Positions 1 to 8,767 of a stretch of 64,000 nt of DNA are shown piece after piece. Both the position numbers and the translations under genes were made by a program. Under the pieces are notes generated by a model. That model made no database searches and was not told where the DNA came from. It saw only the letters and a list, made by a program, of their open reading frames with translations. The stretch is from Jannaschia sp. CCS1 (GTDB lineage: Bacteria > Pseudomonadota > Alphaproteobacteria > Rhodobacterales > Rhodobacteraceae), in the NCBI RefSeq assembly GCF_000013565.1, contig NC_007802.1, positions 3,906,001-3,970,000 on the forward strand, written 5' to 3'. The first letter of the stretch is position 1, and each line of letters begins with the position of its first letter.

Positions 1-1
1 G

Positions 2-1276
2 TCTGAGGATGCCGCGACCTGGACCTTCACGATCCGCTCGGGCGTTGAATTCCATTCTGGCCACGTGCTGACGGCGGAAGACGTTGTCGCCTCCATCAAC
101 CACCACAGGGGCGAAGACAGCACCTCTGCCGCTGCGCCTATCGTGTCGGCCATCACCGATATGACGGTGGATGGCATGAACGTCGTGGTCACGCTGGCCT
201 CCGGCAATGCGGACTTCCCGTTTGTGATGTCCGACTATCACCTGCCGATCCTGCCCGCCCAGGCCGATGGCACAATCGACCCCAACACCCAGGACGGCTG
301 CGGCCCGTTCCGCATTGTTGAGATCGAATTCGGCGTTGGCGCCTCCTACGCGCGCCATGACGGCTATTGGAAAGAGGGTTTGCCCCATTTCGACGCGATT
401 GAGCAGATCGTCATCTTCGACGATGCCGCCCGCCAGAACGCGCTGATTTCTGGAGAGGTCGATTACATCGACACCGCCGACCTCAACACCGTGCACCTGC
501 TGGAGCGCGCGCCGGGGATCGAGATCCTGTCCGTGACCGGCACGCAGCACTATGGCCTGCCGATGGACACGCGGGCGGAGCCGTTCAATGATCCCAACGT
601 CCGTCTGGCGCTGAAGTATTCGATTGACCGGACCCAGCTGGTGGACACGATCCTGAACGGCTACGGCTCCATCGGCAACGACCACCCCATCGGCTCCGGC
701 CAGCGGTTCTTCAACACCGAGTTGGAGCAGAAGGAATACGATCCGGATCGTGCGCGCTTCCACCTGGCCGAGGCCGGGATGGAAAGCCTCGACGTGGACA
801 TCCACCTGGCCGACGCCGCCTTCGCGGGTGCGATGGACGCGGGCGTGTTGTTCTCGGAAAGTGCTGCGGCGTCCGGCATCAACCTTAACGTCGTGCGCGA
901 ACCCAACGACGGCTACTGGTCCAACGTCTGGATGCAGAAGCCCTTCGCGGGCACCTATTGGGGCGGTCGCCCGACCGAAGACCTGATGTTCGCGACGGCC
1001 TACGAGCGCGGCGTGCCATGGAACGAGACGTTCTGGGACAACGAGCGGTTCAACGACCTCCTGCTTCAGGCCCGCTCCGAGCTGGATGAGGACCTGCGCC
1101 GCGACATGTATTTCGAGATGCAGCAGATCGTGTCCGACGATGGCGGGATCATCATCCCGATGTTCGCCAATTACGTCGGCGCCTACAGCGATGCCCTTGC
1201 CCATCCCGAGCAGGTCGCGTCGAACTGGCGCAATGACGGCCACCGGATAGGCGAACGCTGGTGGTTCGCAGCTTAA
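2..1276 (+). CDS. Family-5 ABC transporter substrate-binding protein (5' end cut off by window)
   Basis: The periplasmic binding component of a peptide/nickel/opine-type ABC importer. An open frame runs from base 2 with no start inside the window and gives 424 residues, so the signal peptide and N-terminal part lie upstream. Family-5 features are visible: a fragment reading TFTIRSGVEFHSG near the edge (the usual 'F-LR-GV-FH-G' segment), a GCGPFRI turn, GYWKEGLPHFD, and a C-terminal stretch ending RWWFAA. Two permeases and a fused double ATPase follow on the same strand, so it is the first visible gene of that operon. The ligand cannot be read from sequence. The adjacent carnitine island makes a quaternary-amine or amino-acid-derived ligand possible, but this is inference. 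A GTG at 65 could be mistaken for the start, but coding clearly continues upstream of it. Confidence 0.9.
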   Translation, partial: SEDAATWTFTIRSGVEFHSGHVLTAEDVVASINHHRGEDSTSAAAPIVSAITDMTVDGMNVVVTLASGNADFPFVMSDYHLPILPAQADGTIDPNTQDGCGPFRIVEIEFGVGASYARHDGYWKEGLPHFDAIEQIVIFDDAARQNALISGEVDYIDTADLNTVHLLERAPGIEILSVTGTQHYGLPMDTRAEPFNDPNVRLALKYSIDRTQLVDTILNGYGSIGNDHPIGSGQRFFNTELEQKEYDPDRARFHLAEAGMESLDVDIHLADAAFAGAMDAGVLFSESAAASGINLNVVREPNDGYWSNVWMQKPFAGTYWGGRPTEDLMFATAYERGVPWNETFWDNERFNDLLLQARSELDEDLRRDMYFEMQQIVSDDGGIIIPMFANYVGAYSDALAHPEQVASNWRNDGHRIGERWWFAA

Positions 1277-1284
1277 GCCCATTG

Positions 1285-1312
1285 ACCCCCGGCCAATGAT
1301 TTGGTCGGGGGT
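1285..1312 (+). terminator. Stem-loop between binding-protein gene and permease genes
   Basis: ACCCCCG at 1285-1291 pairs with CGGGGGT at 1306-1312, and the inner CCAA/TTGG arms pair around a TGAT loop. With one G-T wobble this gives a stem of about 12 base pairs, 9 bases after the binding-protein stop. TTCTTCGTT follows rather than a clean T run. It may be a leaky terminator or a 3'-end stabiliser that keeps binding-protein mRNA above permease mRNA. The permeases have no other obvious promoter in the 88 bases that follow. Confidence 0.6.
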
Positions 1313-1400
1313 TCTTCGTTCCGGAACGGGCACATAGGCCCGGGGAACCACAATCAAGAACAAAGCGGCCCTCAGACCGGCCCGAAGGATAACCCCCGCC

Positions 1401-2357
1401 ATGTCACATATCTGGATAATGATCGCGCAGCGGCTGGCTCTTGGCCTTGTCACTCTGTTCGTGGTGTCATTGATCATCTTCCTCGGCACCGAGCTTCTGC
1501 CCGGTGACTTCGCGCAGGAGATCCTTGGCCAATCCGCTACGCCTGAAACCGTCGCCGCCCTGCGCGAGCAATTGGGCCTGAACGACTCGATGGTGACGCG
1601 ATATGCCAACTGGCTGGGGGATGTGCTGCAAGGGGATCTGGGGGAGAGTCTCGCCAACGGACAATCGGTGTCCGAACTGATCGGACGCCGCCTTGGCTGG
1701 ACCCTGTCACTGGCGCTTTATGCGGCCGCCATCGCGGTGCCCTTGTCCCTGACCCTCGGCATCCTCGCAGCCCTCTTCCGCAACTCCTTCTTCGACCGCT
1801 TCGCCAATGCCTCGGCGCTCACGTCGATCTCCTTCCCCGAATTCTTCGTCGCCTACATCCTTATCTTCTATCTGGCGGGCGCAGGCGGGCCGTTCCCGTC
1901 GATCTCCAATATGCGCGGCGTGGAGGGGTTTGGCGATTACCTCTACCGCACCTTCCTGCCCGCTTTGACGCTGACCTTGGTCGTCACCGCCCATATGATG
2001 CGGATGACGCGGGCCGCGATCATCAACCTTCTGGCGTCGCCGTACATTGAAATGGCGCGGCTGAAGGGCATGTCGCCCATGCGCGTTGTGGTGAAACACG
2101 CGCTGCCCAATGCGCTGGCCCCGATCATCAACGTGGTGGCCCTGAACCTTGCGTATCTGATCACCGGCGTCGTCGTGGTGGAGGTCGTCTTCGTCTACCC
2201 CGGCCTTGGCCAGTTGATGGTTGATTCAGTGTCGGCCCGTGACATGCCGGTCGTCCAAGGCATCGCCCTTGTCTTCGCCGCCGCCTACGTGCTGCTGAAC
2301 CTCACCGCGGATGTGTTGGCGACCTTGTCCAACCCCCGCCTCGTGCACCGTCGCTGA
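1401..2357 (+). CDS. ABC transporter permease, DppB/OppB type
   Basis: Inner-membrane permease of the peptide/opine-type ABC importer, 318 residues with about six hydrophobic segments. Family features include the N-terminal membrane helix followed by a LLPGDFA motif, and the cytoplasmic EAA loop (IEMARLKGMSPMRVVVKHALPNAL) that docks the ATPase. It pairs with the second permease, whose start lies 12 bases after this stop. The ATG at 1401 is the first in-frame start giving the complete first membrane helix. The Shine-Dalgarno is weak (AAGGA about 11 bases upstream). Confidence 0.92.
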   Translation: MSHIWIMIAQRLALGLVTLFVVSLIIFLGTELLPGDFAQEILGQSATPETVAALREQLGLNDSMVTRYANWLGDVLQGDLGESLANGQSVSELIGRRLGWTLSLALYAAAIAVPLSLTLGILAALFRNSFFDRFANASALTSISFPEFFVAYILIFYLAGAGGPFPSISNMRGVEGFGDYLYRTFLPALTLTLVVTAHMMRMTRAAIINLLASPYIEMARLKGMSPMRVVVKHALPNALAPIINVVALNLAYLITGVVVVEVVFVYPGLGQLMVDSVSARDMPVVQGIALVFAAAYVLLNLTADVLATLSNPRLVHRR

Positions 2358-2369
2358 GGGGGGCTGGAT

Positions 2370-3293
2370 ATGGGATTTCTCATGGGATTGGTGTGGTTGG
2401 TTGGCGTCATCGTGGCGGCGATGGCTGCCGGGTGGATCTTTCGCCAGATCTTGGTTCTGATCGCGCCAAAAGGCGTCGCCAAGGAACTCCGCACGGCGCC
2501 GATGACGGCGAGCTTCGGGATGCTGATGATCCTGATCTACATTCTGGTGGCCGTCTTCGCGCCCCTGATCGCGCCGTTCGGAGAGACAGTAGTCGTGGGT
2601 CGCGAATATGAGGCCTGGAGCGACGAATTCCTTCTGGGCACCGACAATCTGGGCCGCGACATGCTTTCGCGCCTCATCTACGCGGCGCGCAACACAGTGG
2701 GCATCGCCTTCGTGACAACGGCCTTGGCGTTCATCATCGGGTCTGTTCTGGGCCTTCTGGCGGCCATCGTCGGCGGGTGGCTGGATCAGATCCTGTCGCG
2801 CGCCGTGGACGTGCTGATGGCCATTCCGGCCCTGATCTTCGCTCTGCTGCTGCTGACCATCGTCGGCACGTCGATCGTCAACATGATCATCGTTATCGCC
2901 CTGATCGACAGCACGCGGGTCTACCGTTTGGCGCGGTCGGTGGCGATGAATATCGTTGTCATGGATTACGTGGAGGCGGCGAAACTGCGTGGTGAGGGGC
3001 TTTGGCGGCTCATCACCCGCGAAATCCTGCCAAACGCCATGGCCCCGCTCGTGGCCGAGTTCGGCCTCCGGTTCTGCTTCGTGTTCCTGATGATCTCGGC
3101 CCTGTCGTTCCTGGGCCTCGGGATGCAACCGCCGACTGCGGACTGGGGCTCCATGGTGAAGGATAACGCGACTCTGATCACCTTCGGAGACATCACGCCG
3201 CTGCTGCCTGCGGGCGCCATCGCGCTGCTGACGGTGAGCGTGAACTTCGTCGTCGACTGGCAGCTTCACCGCGCCTCTGGTTTGAAGGAATAA
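2370..3293 (+). CDS. ABC transporter permease, DppC/OppC type
   Basis: Second inner-membrane permease of the same importer, 307 residues. It has a hydrophobic N-terminus, the GTDNLGRDMLSRLIYAAR segment typical of DppC-like proteins, and the EAA loop (VEAAKLRGEGLWRLITREILPNAM) before the last membrane segments. It lies between the DppB-like gene and the ATPase gene with intergenic gaps of 12 and 4 bases, so it is clearly operonic. The N-terminus carries an extra hydrophobic helix before the core fold. Confidence 0.92.
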   Translation: MGFLMGLVWLVGVIVAAMAAGWIFRQILVLIAPKGVAKELRTAPMTASFGMLMILIYILVAVFAPLIAPFGETVVVGREYEAWSDEFLLGTDNLGRDMLSRLIYAARNTVGIAFVTTALAFIIGSVLGLLAAIVGGWLDQILSRAVDVLMAIPALIFALLLLTIVGTSIVNMIIVIALIDSTRVYRLARSVAMNIVVMDYVEAAKLRGEGLWRLITREILPNAMAPLVAEFGLRFCFVFLMISALSFLGLGMQPPTADWGSMVKDNATLITFGDITPLLPAGAIALLTVSVNFVVDWQLHRASGLKE

Positions 3294-3297
3294 TCTC

Positions 3298-4953
3298 ATG
3301 TCTGACAAAGAAATCCTTCTGACCATCAAAGACCTGCGCATCGAAGGCCGCGCTGACGAGGAATGGCTGGAGATTGTGAAAGGCGTCGACCTGACCCTGC
3401 ACAAGGGTGAGGTTCTGGGCCTGATCGGGGAAAGTGGCGCTGGCAAGTCCACCATTGGATTGGCCGCTATGGGATTCGCCCGCGATGGCTGTCGCATTTC
3501 CGGCGGAGAGATCATGTTCGACGGCATCGACCTGCGCAATACGCCTGAGCAGGAACGGCGCGGGCTGCGCGGCAAGCGGATCGCCTATGTGGCTCAATCG
3601 GCGGCGGCCAGCTTCAATCCGGCCCACAAGCTGATCGACCAATATTGCGAGGGCCCGGTGGAACACGGCGTCATGGCGCGGTCCGAGGCGGCCAGCGATG
3701 CGACGGAGCTCTACGAGAAGATGCAGCTGCCGGAGCCCGGCACCATCGGCTTCCGCTATCCGCACCAGGTCTCGGGCGGACAGTTACAGCGCGCGATGAC
3801 GGCGATGGCTATGGCCTGCCGCCCGGACCTGATCATCTTTGATGAACCGACGACGGCGCTCGACGTGACCACGCAGATCGAGGTCTTGTCTGCGATCCGC
3901 GACATCGTGGAGCAGTTCAACACCGCCGCGATCTACATCACCCACGACCTCGCCGTCGTGGCGCAGATGGCGGACAAGATTAAGGTTTTGCTCAAGGGCG
4001 AGGAGGTCGAAGAGGCCGACACTCGCACGATGCTGTCGGAACCCACAGAGGATTACACCAAGTCTCTCTGGGCCGTCCGCAGTTTTGCCCGCGCCACGCA
4101 AGCGCCAGCCTCAAAAGGGGCCACGCCCGTGGTTTCTGTGCGCAATGTCACGGCGGGCTACGGCACGCTGGACGTGCTCAAAAACATCAACTTCGACATC
4201 CACGCCAAGCGGACGGTCGCTGTTGTGGGCGAATCCGGGTCTGGCAAATCGACGACCGCGCGGGTGATCACCGGGCTTTTGCCCCCGCGCGAGGGAGAGA
4301 TCCTGTTCAATGGCACCGCGCTGCCGCCGGATTACCGCAAGCGCACGAAGGAACAACTGCGGCAGGCGCAGATGATCTACCAAATGGCCGACACAGCCCT
4401 GAATCCCAAGCAGAAACTGCGCGAGCTGATCGGGCGGCCTGCACAGATGTATCTGGGCCTGAATGGAAAGGCGCTGGAGGAGCGCGTGCGCGATCTGCTG
4501 GCGTTGATCGAGCTGGAGCCGGACAATTACATTGACCGCCTGCCGTCTGAGCTGTCGGGCGGCCAGAAACAGCGGATCGGGATTGCAAGGGCACTGGCGG
4601 CGGAGCCTCAGTTCATCATCTGCGATGAGGTAACGAGCGCGCTTGATCAGTTGGTGGCCGAGGGGATCCTGCGGCTGTTGGACAAGCTGCAAGGCGAGTT
4701 CGATCTGGCTTACATGTTCATCACCCACGATCTGGCGACAGTGAAGGCCATCGCGGATGAGGTCGTGGTAATGAAAGAGGGCATCGTCGTGGAACAAGGC
4801 CCGAAGGAAGAAATGTTCCAGCCGCCGCACGATCCCTACACGGAGCTTTTGTTATCCTCGGTGCCCGAGATGGACCCTGATTGGCTGGACAAGCTGCTCG
4901 CCGAACGGGCCGCAGGAGGGGCCGGGGCGGGCGTGAAGACAGCAGGAAACTGA
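3298..4953 (+). CDS. Fused double ATP-binding protein of peptide-type ABC importer (DppD-DppF fusion)
   Basis: Cytoplasmic motor of the importer, 551 residues made of two nucleotide-binding domains in tandem. Domain 1 has Walker [10 protein letters not shown] at residues 44-52, signature SGGQLQRA and Walker [13 protein letters not shown]. Domain 2 has Walker [10 protein letters not shown], signature [10 protein letters not shown] and a Walker B-like [11 protein letters not shown], where the common Pro is Val. Fusion of both ATPases in one chain is frequent in this transporter family. It is the last gene of the operon. Downstream, an inverted repeat at 4972-4994 separates it from the oppositely oriented decarboxylase gene. 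Confidence 0.93.
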   Translation: MSDKEILLTIKDLRIEGRADEEWLEIVKGVDLTLHKGEVLGLIGESGAGKSTIGLAAMGFARDGCRISGGEIMFDGIDLRNTPEQERRGLRGKRIAYVAQSAAASFNPAHKLIDQYCEGPVEHGVMARSEAASDATELYEKMQLPEPGTIGFRYPHQVSGGQLQRAMTAMAMACRPDLIIFDEPTTALDVTTQIEVLSAIRDIVEQFNTAAIYITHDLAVVAQMADKIKVLLKGEEVEEADTRTMLSEPTEDYTKSLWAVRSFARATQAPASKGATPVVSVRNVTAGYGTLDVLKNINFDIHAKRTVAVVGESGSGKSTTARVITGLLPPREGEILFNGTALPPDYRKRTKEQLRQAQMIYQMADTALNPKQKLRELIGRPAQMYLGLNGKALEERVRDLLALIELEPDNYIDRLPSELSGGQKQRIGIARALAAEPQFIICDEVTSALDQLVAEGILRLLDKLQGEFDLAYMFITHDLATVKAIADEVVVMKEGIVVEQGPKEEMFQPPHDPYTELLLSSVPEMDPDWLDKLLAERAAGGAGAGVKTAGN

Positions 4954-4971
4954 GCCGCGAGTTGGACGTGT

Positions 4972-4994
4972 CCCACCGTTTGGACAGCGGTGGG
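4972..4994. terminator. Inverted repeat between convergent genes
   Basis: CCCACCG (4972-4978) and CGGTGGG (4988-4994) form a perfect 7-base-pair stem with a 9-base loop. It lies in the 51-base gap between the convergent ABC ATPase gene and the decarboxylase gene. There is no T run on either side, so termination is inferred from position and symmetry. Confidence 0.5.
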
Positions 4995-5004
4995 GTGAAC
5001 CCCC

Positions 5005-6573
5005 CTACGGAACGATCAGGTCGATGAGATACGCGCTGCCCGCCGCTTTGGCGCGGGTCAGGGCAGAGCCAAGGGTGTCGATGCCCTCCACCCGCTCGGC
5101 AGGCATACCATAGGCACGGGCAACAGCGGCGAAATCCGGTGCGGAAGGCGTGACCCCTTCTGGCTTGATGTCATGGTCGACCATGAACCGCTCAATCTCC
5201 TGATAGCCGTTGTTGTTCCAGACCACGAAGATGACGGGCGTGGTTTCGTCCATCGCGGTCCCCAGTTCCGACAGACAGAACTGCAAGCCACCGTCGCCGG
5301 TGATACACACCACGGGCGCGGCGTCGCCCAAAGCCGCTCCGATGGCCGCAGACGGGCCGTAGCCGAGTGCGCCATACCCGGTGGCCGCATTGAACCAGCC
5401 CCAGGGCTGCGCGATATCCGCGTACATGTTGCCCGCGTAGATCACTTGCGTGCTATCGCCAACGATGCGAACGCCGGGGATGGCCTGGGTTATCGTGTCA
5501 ATGACATCGATATGCGATTGATACGTGGCATCGAGGCTGTTCAAGGCGCTTATCCGCGTGGCGTCTGCGCGGCTTTCACCTTCGCTGGTTTGGGGCTGGA
5601 GCCCCAGCGCCGCAACTGCCACTTGAGCATCCGCCACAATCGCCATGTCCGGCACACGCCCACGGGTGATCTGCACCGGGTCACAGTCAATGCGGATAAG
5701 GTGGGCGATCTCGGGTGCTTCGCCGTCGTCGTACATATCATAATCCGTCCGCCCAAACTGGGTGCCGACGGCAAGGACAACGTCCGCATCGGCCATCAGG
5801 TCCCGCACCGCAGGAAGCGTTGGACTTGCGGGAATGCAGAGGGGGTGGCCGCCCAGAATGCCCCGTCCGTTGGTGGTGGTCACCACCGGTGCATCAAGCG
5901 TTTCGGCGAGGGTTTGCAGGGCGTCCGCCGCACCCACCGCTCCGCCGCCCGCAAGGATCAGCGGACGCTTGGCCTTGCTCAGGCGCGCTTGTGCATCAGC
6001 AATCAGGGCAGGGTCGGGCATGCGGCGGATCTTCACCTCGGCCCGCTCAGGCGGCACGGCGATCTGTTGTTTCATCACATCCAGCGGCACCTCAATGTGG
6101 ACGGGCCCGGGGCGTCCGCCGGTCATCGCCGCAAACGCGCGGTCTACGACACGTTCCAGATCTTCGGCCCGGTGCAGGGTCTGGGACAGTAACGCCACCT
6201 GCGCCATCATCGCCTGCTGGTCAGGCAACTCGTGGAGGTACCCCTCCTCATGCCCGAACGTCGCGGCCCGGTTCACGCCGGAAATCACCAGCATCGGCAC
6301 GCTGTCGGCGCGGGCCTGGGCCATGGGCGTGATCGCATTGGTCACCCCCGGCCCGGTGATCAGCAAGCAAACGCCCGGCTTGCCCGTCGCCCGCGCGTAG
6401 CCATCGGCCATAAAGCCCGCACTTTGTTCATGCCGGGGCGTGATGTGGCGAATGGAGGAGCCGTCGAGGCCACGATACATCTCCACCGTGTGGACCCCGG
6501 GGATGCCAAAGATATGAGCCACCCCGCGCCGCTCCAACAGCGTGATGAGCACTTCGCCGACCGTCTTCATCAT
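5005..6573 (-). CDS. Thiamine-diphosphate-dependent 2-oxoacid decarboxylase (acetolactate-synthase-like, AruI-type)
   Basis: Cytoplasmic ThDP enzyme of 522 residues with the three-domain acetolactate synthase/pyruvate oxidase fold. The catalytic Glu49 sits in TPRHEQSAGFMADGYAR. The central domain carries ILAGGGAVGA, and the C-terminal ThDP/Mg motif starts at GDGG and ends near NNNGYQE. The family closest by memory is 5-guanidino-2-oxopentanoate decarboxylase (AruI, arginine transaminase pathway), but substrate is not decided by these motifs. Its ATGATG start overlaps the stop of the upstream regulator with GGAGGGG in front, so the two are translationally coupled. Either Met (6573 or 6570) could be the start. 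It shares the locus with carnitine genes without an obvious step in that pathway. Confidence 0.85.
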   Translation of the reverse strand: MMKTVGEVLITLLERRGVAHIFGIPGVHTVEMYRGLDGSSIRHITPRHEQSAGFMADGYARATGKPGVCLLITGPGVTNAITPMAQARADSVPMLVISGVNRAATFGHEEGYLHELPDQQAMMAQVALLSQTLHRAEDLERVVDRAFAAMTGGRPGPVHIEVPLDVMKQQIAVPPERAEVKIRRMPDPALIADAQARLSKAKRPLILAGGGAVGAADALQTLAETLDAPVVTTTNGRGILGGHPLCIPASPTLPAVRDLMADADVVLAVGTQFGRTDYDMYDDGEAPEIAHLIRIDCDPVQITRGRVPDMAIVADAQVAVAALGLQPQTSEGESRADATRISALNSLDATYQSHIDVIDTITQAIPGVRIVGDSTQVIYAGNMYADIAQPWGWFNAATGYGALGYGPSAAIGAALGDAAPVVCITGDGGLQFCLSELGTAMDETTPVIFVVWNNNGYQEIERFMVDHDIKPEGVTPSAPDFAAVARAYGMPAERVEGIDTLGSALTRAKAAGSAYLIDLIVP

Positions 6574-7505
6574 GACCCCTCCGCCATCCTCATTGCGCGC
6601 GCCGCCGACGGGGTGATCCCATATTCCGCCTTGAAAGCCCGCGCCATAGCCGTCGCATCGCGGTAGCCCGAACGCAAGGCCACCTCGGCGATGCTGTCCC
6701 GGGTCTGTTCCAGCCTGCGCCGCGCCTCCGCCAGGCGGATGGTACGGTAAAGCTGGCCCGGAGACATCTGCGCATGGGTTTGAAACGCCAGCTCCAATCC
6801 ACGACGGCTCAGCGTGAGGGCCTCCGCGATGGCGTCGATGCTCAGCGGATCCTCGACATGGCGGCGCATCAGGGCGGCTGCAGCCTTCACGGCTTTATGG
6901 GTGGGGATCAACTGGGCCGGGTCGAGATTGGGCGCCCGCTCTCCGTACATAAAGAGCGCGGCCACCTCGAACGACAGAACCGCGCCGTGACGACGCTCAA
7001 TCAGCTCCAGCATCAACTCCAGCGTCGTCGTAGCCCCCCCGCAACTGGCCCGGTCACCATCAATGATGAAGCGATCCTCGGTAAACGAAACATCTGGGAA
7101 AGCCTCCGCCGTCTGGCCCAGAATGTCCCAGTGGCAGGTCGCATTGCGTCCCTCCAACAGGCCCGCATAGGCCAGCAAGTAAGCCCCCGTATCCAGCCCC
7201 GCCAACGCCGTGAACCGCGACGCGGCGGCGCACAAGGCGCGTGCGGTGGCGGGCGTTGCGAACGTTTCAAAGCCATAGCTCGGCATCACGAACAGATACG
7301 CACCGGACCGCAGCGAGGACAGCGGTGTTGCCTGCACAGGCAGCCCGCTGGAGGAGCGGACGAGCGCGGTGCCCAGGGATTGAAATGTCCATTCGTAAAG
7401 GTCAGCACGCGCCAGCGTGTTGGCGGCACGCAACGGTTCCACCGCATTGGCAAGACAAAGGTTGGAGAAGCCGTCGAAGAGCAACATGGAAAACGTATCC
7501 GGCAT
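6570..7505 (-). CDS. GlxA-family AraC transcriptional regulator (CdhR/GbdR/ArgR-like)
   Basis: Transcription factor of 311 residues. The N-terminal DJ-1/PfpI-like domain begins MPDTFSMLLFDGFSNLCLANAVEPLRAAN, and the C-terminus is an AraC helix-turn-helix pair (DPLSIDAIAEALTLSRRGLELAF, then SIAEVALRSGYRDATAMARAFKAEYG). In Pseudomonas, relatives of this family control carnitine (CdhR), glycine betaine (GbdR) and arginine (ArgR) catabolism. Divergence from the carnitine operon points to a CdhR-like role. The start at 7505 fits the family N-terminus; an in-frame ATG at 7535 would add ten residues. The gene is translationally coupled to the downstream decarboxylase (ATGA overlap), so it may also govern that gene. 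Confidence 0.88.
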   Translation of the reverse strand: MPDTFSMLLFDGFSNLCLANAVEPLRAANTLARADLYEWTFQSLGTALVRSSSGLPVQATPLSSLRSGAYLFVMPSYGFETFATPATARALCAAASRFTALAGLDTGAYLLAYAGLLEGRNATCHWDILGQTAEAFPDVSFTEDRFIIDGDRASCGGATTTLELMLELIERRHGAVLSFEVAALFMYGERAPNLDPAQLIPTHKAVKAAAALMRRHVEDPLSIDAIAEALTLSRRGLELAFQTHAQMSPGQLYRTIRLAEARRRLEQTRDSIAEVALRSGYRDATAMARAFKAEYGITPSAARAMRMAEGS

Positions 7506-7580
7506 GATCTCAACGCATACAGCAAGATGGTGCATCGCACGAGGCCTAACGCTTGCCCCATAGGCGGGAGGAAGACGAGT

Positions 7581-8741
7581 ATGGATTTTGGCCTCAGCGA
7601 AGAGCAGGAGATGATCGTCTCCACCGTCCGCAGTTTCGTGGAAAACGAGATCTATCCCCATGAGGCCGAGGTCGAACGCAGCGGACATATGCCGCTGGAG
7701 CTGGGTCAGGAGATCAAGCAGAAGGTGATCGACCTGGGCTTTTATGCCTGCAATTTCCCGGAAAGCGTCGGCGGCGCAGGTCTCAGCCACCTTGATTTCA
7801 CGCTGGTGGAGCGGGAATTGGGGCGCGGCTCCATGGCGCTGACACATTTCTTCGGGCGGCCCCAGAATATCCTGATGGCCTGCGACGGGGAACAGGTGGA
7901 GAAGTACCTGCTCCCCGCCGTGCGCGGAGAGCGGATGGATGCCCTTGCCATGACCGAACCCGATGCAGGATCCGACGTCCGCGGCATGAAATGCAACGCC
8001 GTGCGGGATGGGGGCGATTGGGTGGTCAACGGCTCCAAACACTTCATCTCGGGCGCGGAGCACGCCGATTTCTTCATCGTCTTCGTGGCCACGGGCGTCG
8101 ATGAGACACCCAAGGGCCCAAAGAAGCGGATCACCTGTTTCCTCGTGGACCGCGGTCACGGGGGTTTTGAGGTGCGCGACGGGTACAATTCCGTCAGCCA
8201 CCGGGGTTACAAAAACCGCATCCTGGAATTTAACGACTGCCGCCTGCCCGATGGCCAAGTGTTGGGAGAGGTCGACGGCGGTTTTGCGGTGATGAACGAA
8301 TGGCTCTACGCCACGCGCCTGACGGTGGCCGCCTTCAGCGTCGGCCGCGCCCGGCGGTGTTTTGACATGGCTGTAGACTATGCCGCGCAGCGCAAGCAAT
8401 TCGGGCAGGCGATTGCGAAGTTCCAGGGCGTCAGTTTCCAGATCGCCGACATGATCACCGAAATTGACGCCGCCGATCACCTGACGCTGGCCGGGGCATG
8501 GCGATTGGACAAGGGCCTGCCCGCGAACCGCGAAATCGCCTCGGCCAAGCTCTACGCGACCGAGATGCTGGCGCGGGTCACCGATACGACGTTGCAGATT
8601 TTCGGCGGCATGGGATTGATGGATGACTTCCCCATTGAACGCTTCTGGCGCGATGCGCGGGTCGAACGGATCTGGGACGGAACCTCGGAAATCCAGCGCC
8701 ACATCATTAGCCGGGATCTGTTCCGGCCTTTGGGCGCATGA
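7581..8741 (+). CDS. Acyl-CoA dehydrogenase, probable gamma-butyrobetainyl-CoA/crotonobetainyl-CoA type
   Basis: FAD-dependent acyl-CoA dehydrogenase of 386 residues, first gene of the plus-strand carnitine operon. The fold is shown by ALAMTEPDAGSDVRGM, GSKHFISGAEHADFF, AAQRKQFGQAIAKFQGV and QIFGGMGLMDDFPIERFWRD. The predicted reaction is oxidation of gamma-butyrobetainyl-CoA to crotonobetainyl-CoA, inferred from the CaiD-like and carnitine dehydrogenase genes downstream. At the position of the medium-chain-type catalytic Glu (YEGT motif) the protein has Asp366 in RIWDGTSEIQR, and no Glu is seen at the isovaleryl-type alternative site (LYATRL). The ATG at 7581 follows GGGAGGAAG. Confidence 0.88.
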   Translation: MDFGLSEEQEMIVSTVRSFVENEIYPHEAEVERSGHMPLELGQEIKQKVIDLGFYACNFPESVGGAGLSHLDFTLVERELGRGSMALTHFFGRPQNILMACDGEQVEKYLLPAVRGERMDALAMTEPDAGSDVRGMKCNAVRDGGDWVVNGSKHFISGAEHADFFIVFVATGVDETPKGPKKRITCFLVDRGHGGFEVRDGYNSVSHRGYKNRILEFNDCRLPDGQVLGEVDGGFAVMNEWLYATRLTVAAFSVGRARRCFDMAVDYAAQRKQFGQAIAKFQGVSFQIADMITEIDAADHLTLAGAWRLDKGLPANREIASAKLYATEMLARVTDTTLQIFGGMGLMDDFPIERFWRDARVERIWDGTSEIQRHIISRDLFRPLGA

Positions 8742-8767
8742 GCGCTGAGCAGGGTGAATAGGGTACG

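Noticed and set aside
2226-3575. 449-codon minus-strand open frame across permease and ATPase genes
   Set aside because: Composition is dominated by Arg, Gln, His and Asp, a mirror of hydrophobic codons of the DppC-like permease. No start signal or family match.
7530-7540. Palindrome GTGC-ATC-GCAC between the regulator and carnitine operon as an operator
   Set aside because: Only 4-base arms, and AraC-type regulators usually bind direct repeats. It may be chance, though it argues weakly against the longer regulator start at 7535.
6774-8741. Very long plus-strand open frame starting inside the regulator gene and running into the acyl-CoA dehydrogenase
   Set aside because: The first part is antisense to the AraC-type regulator and has low-complexity Arg/Gln-rich translation. 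Only the segment from 7581 shows a protein family and a ribosome-binding site.
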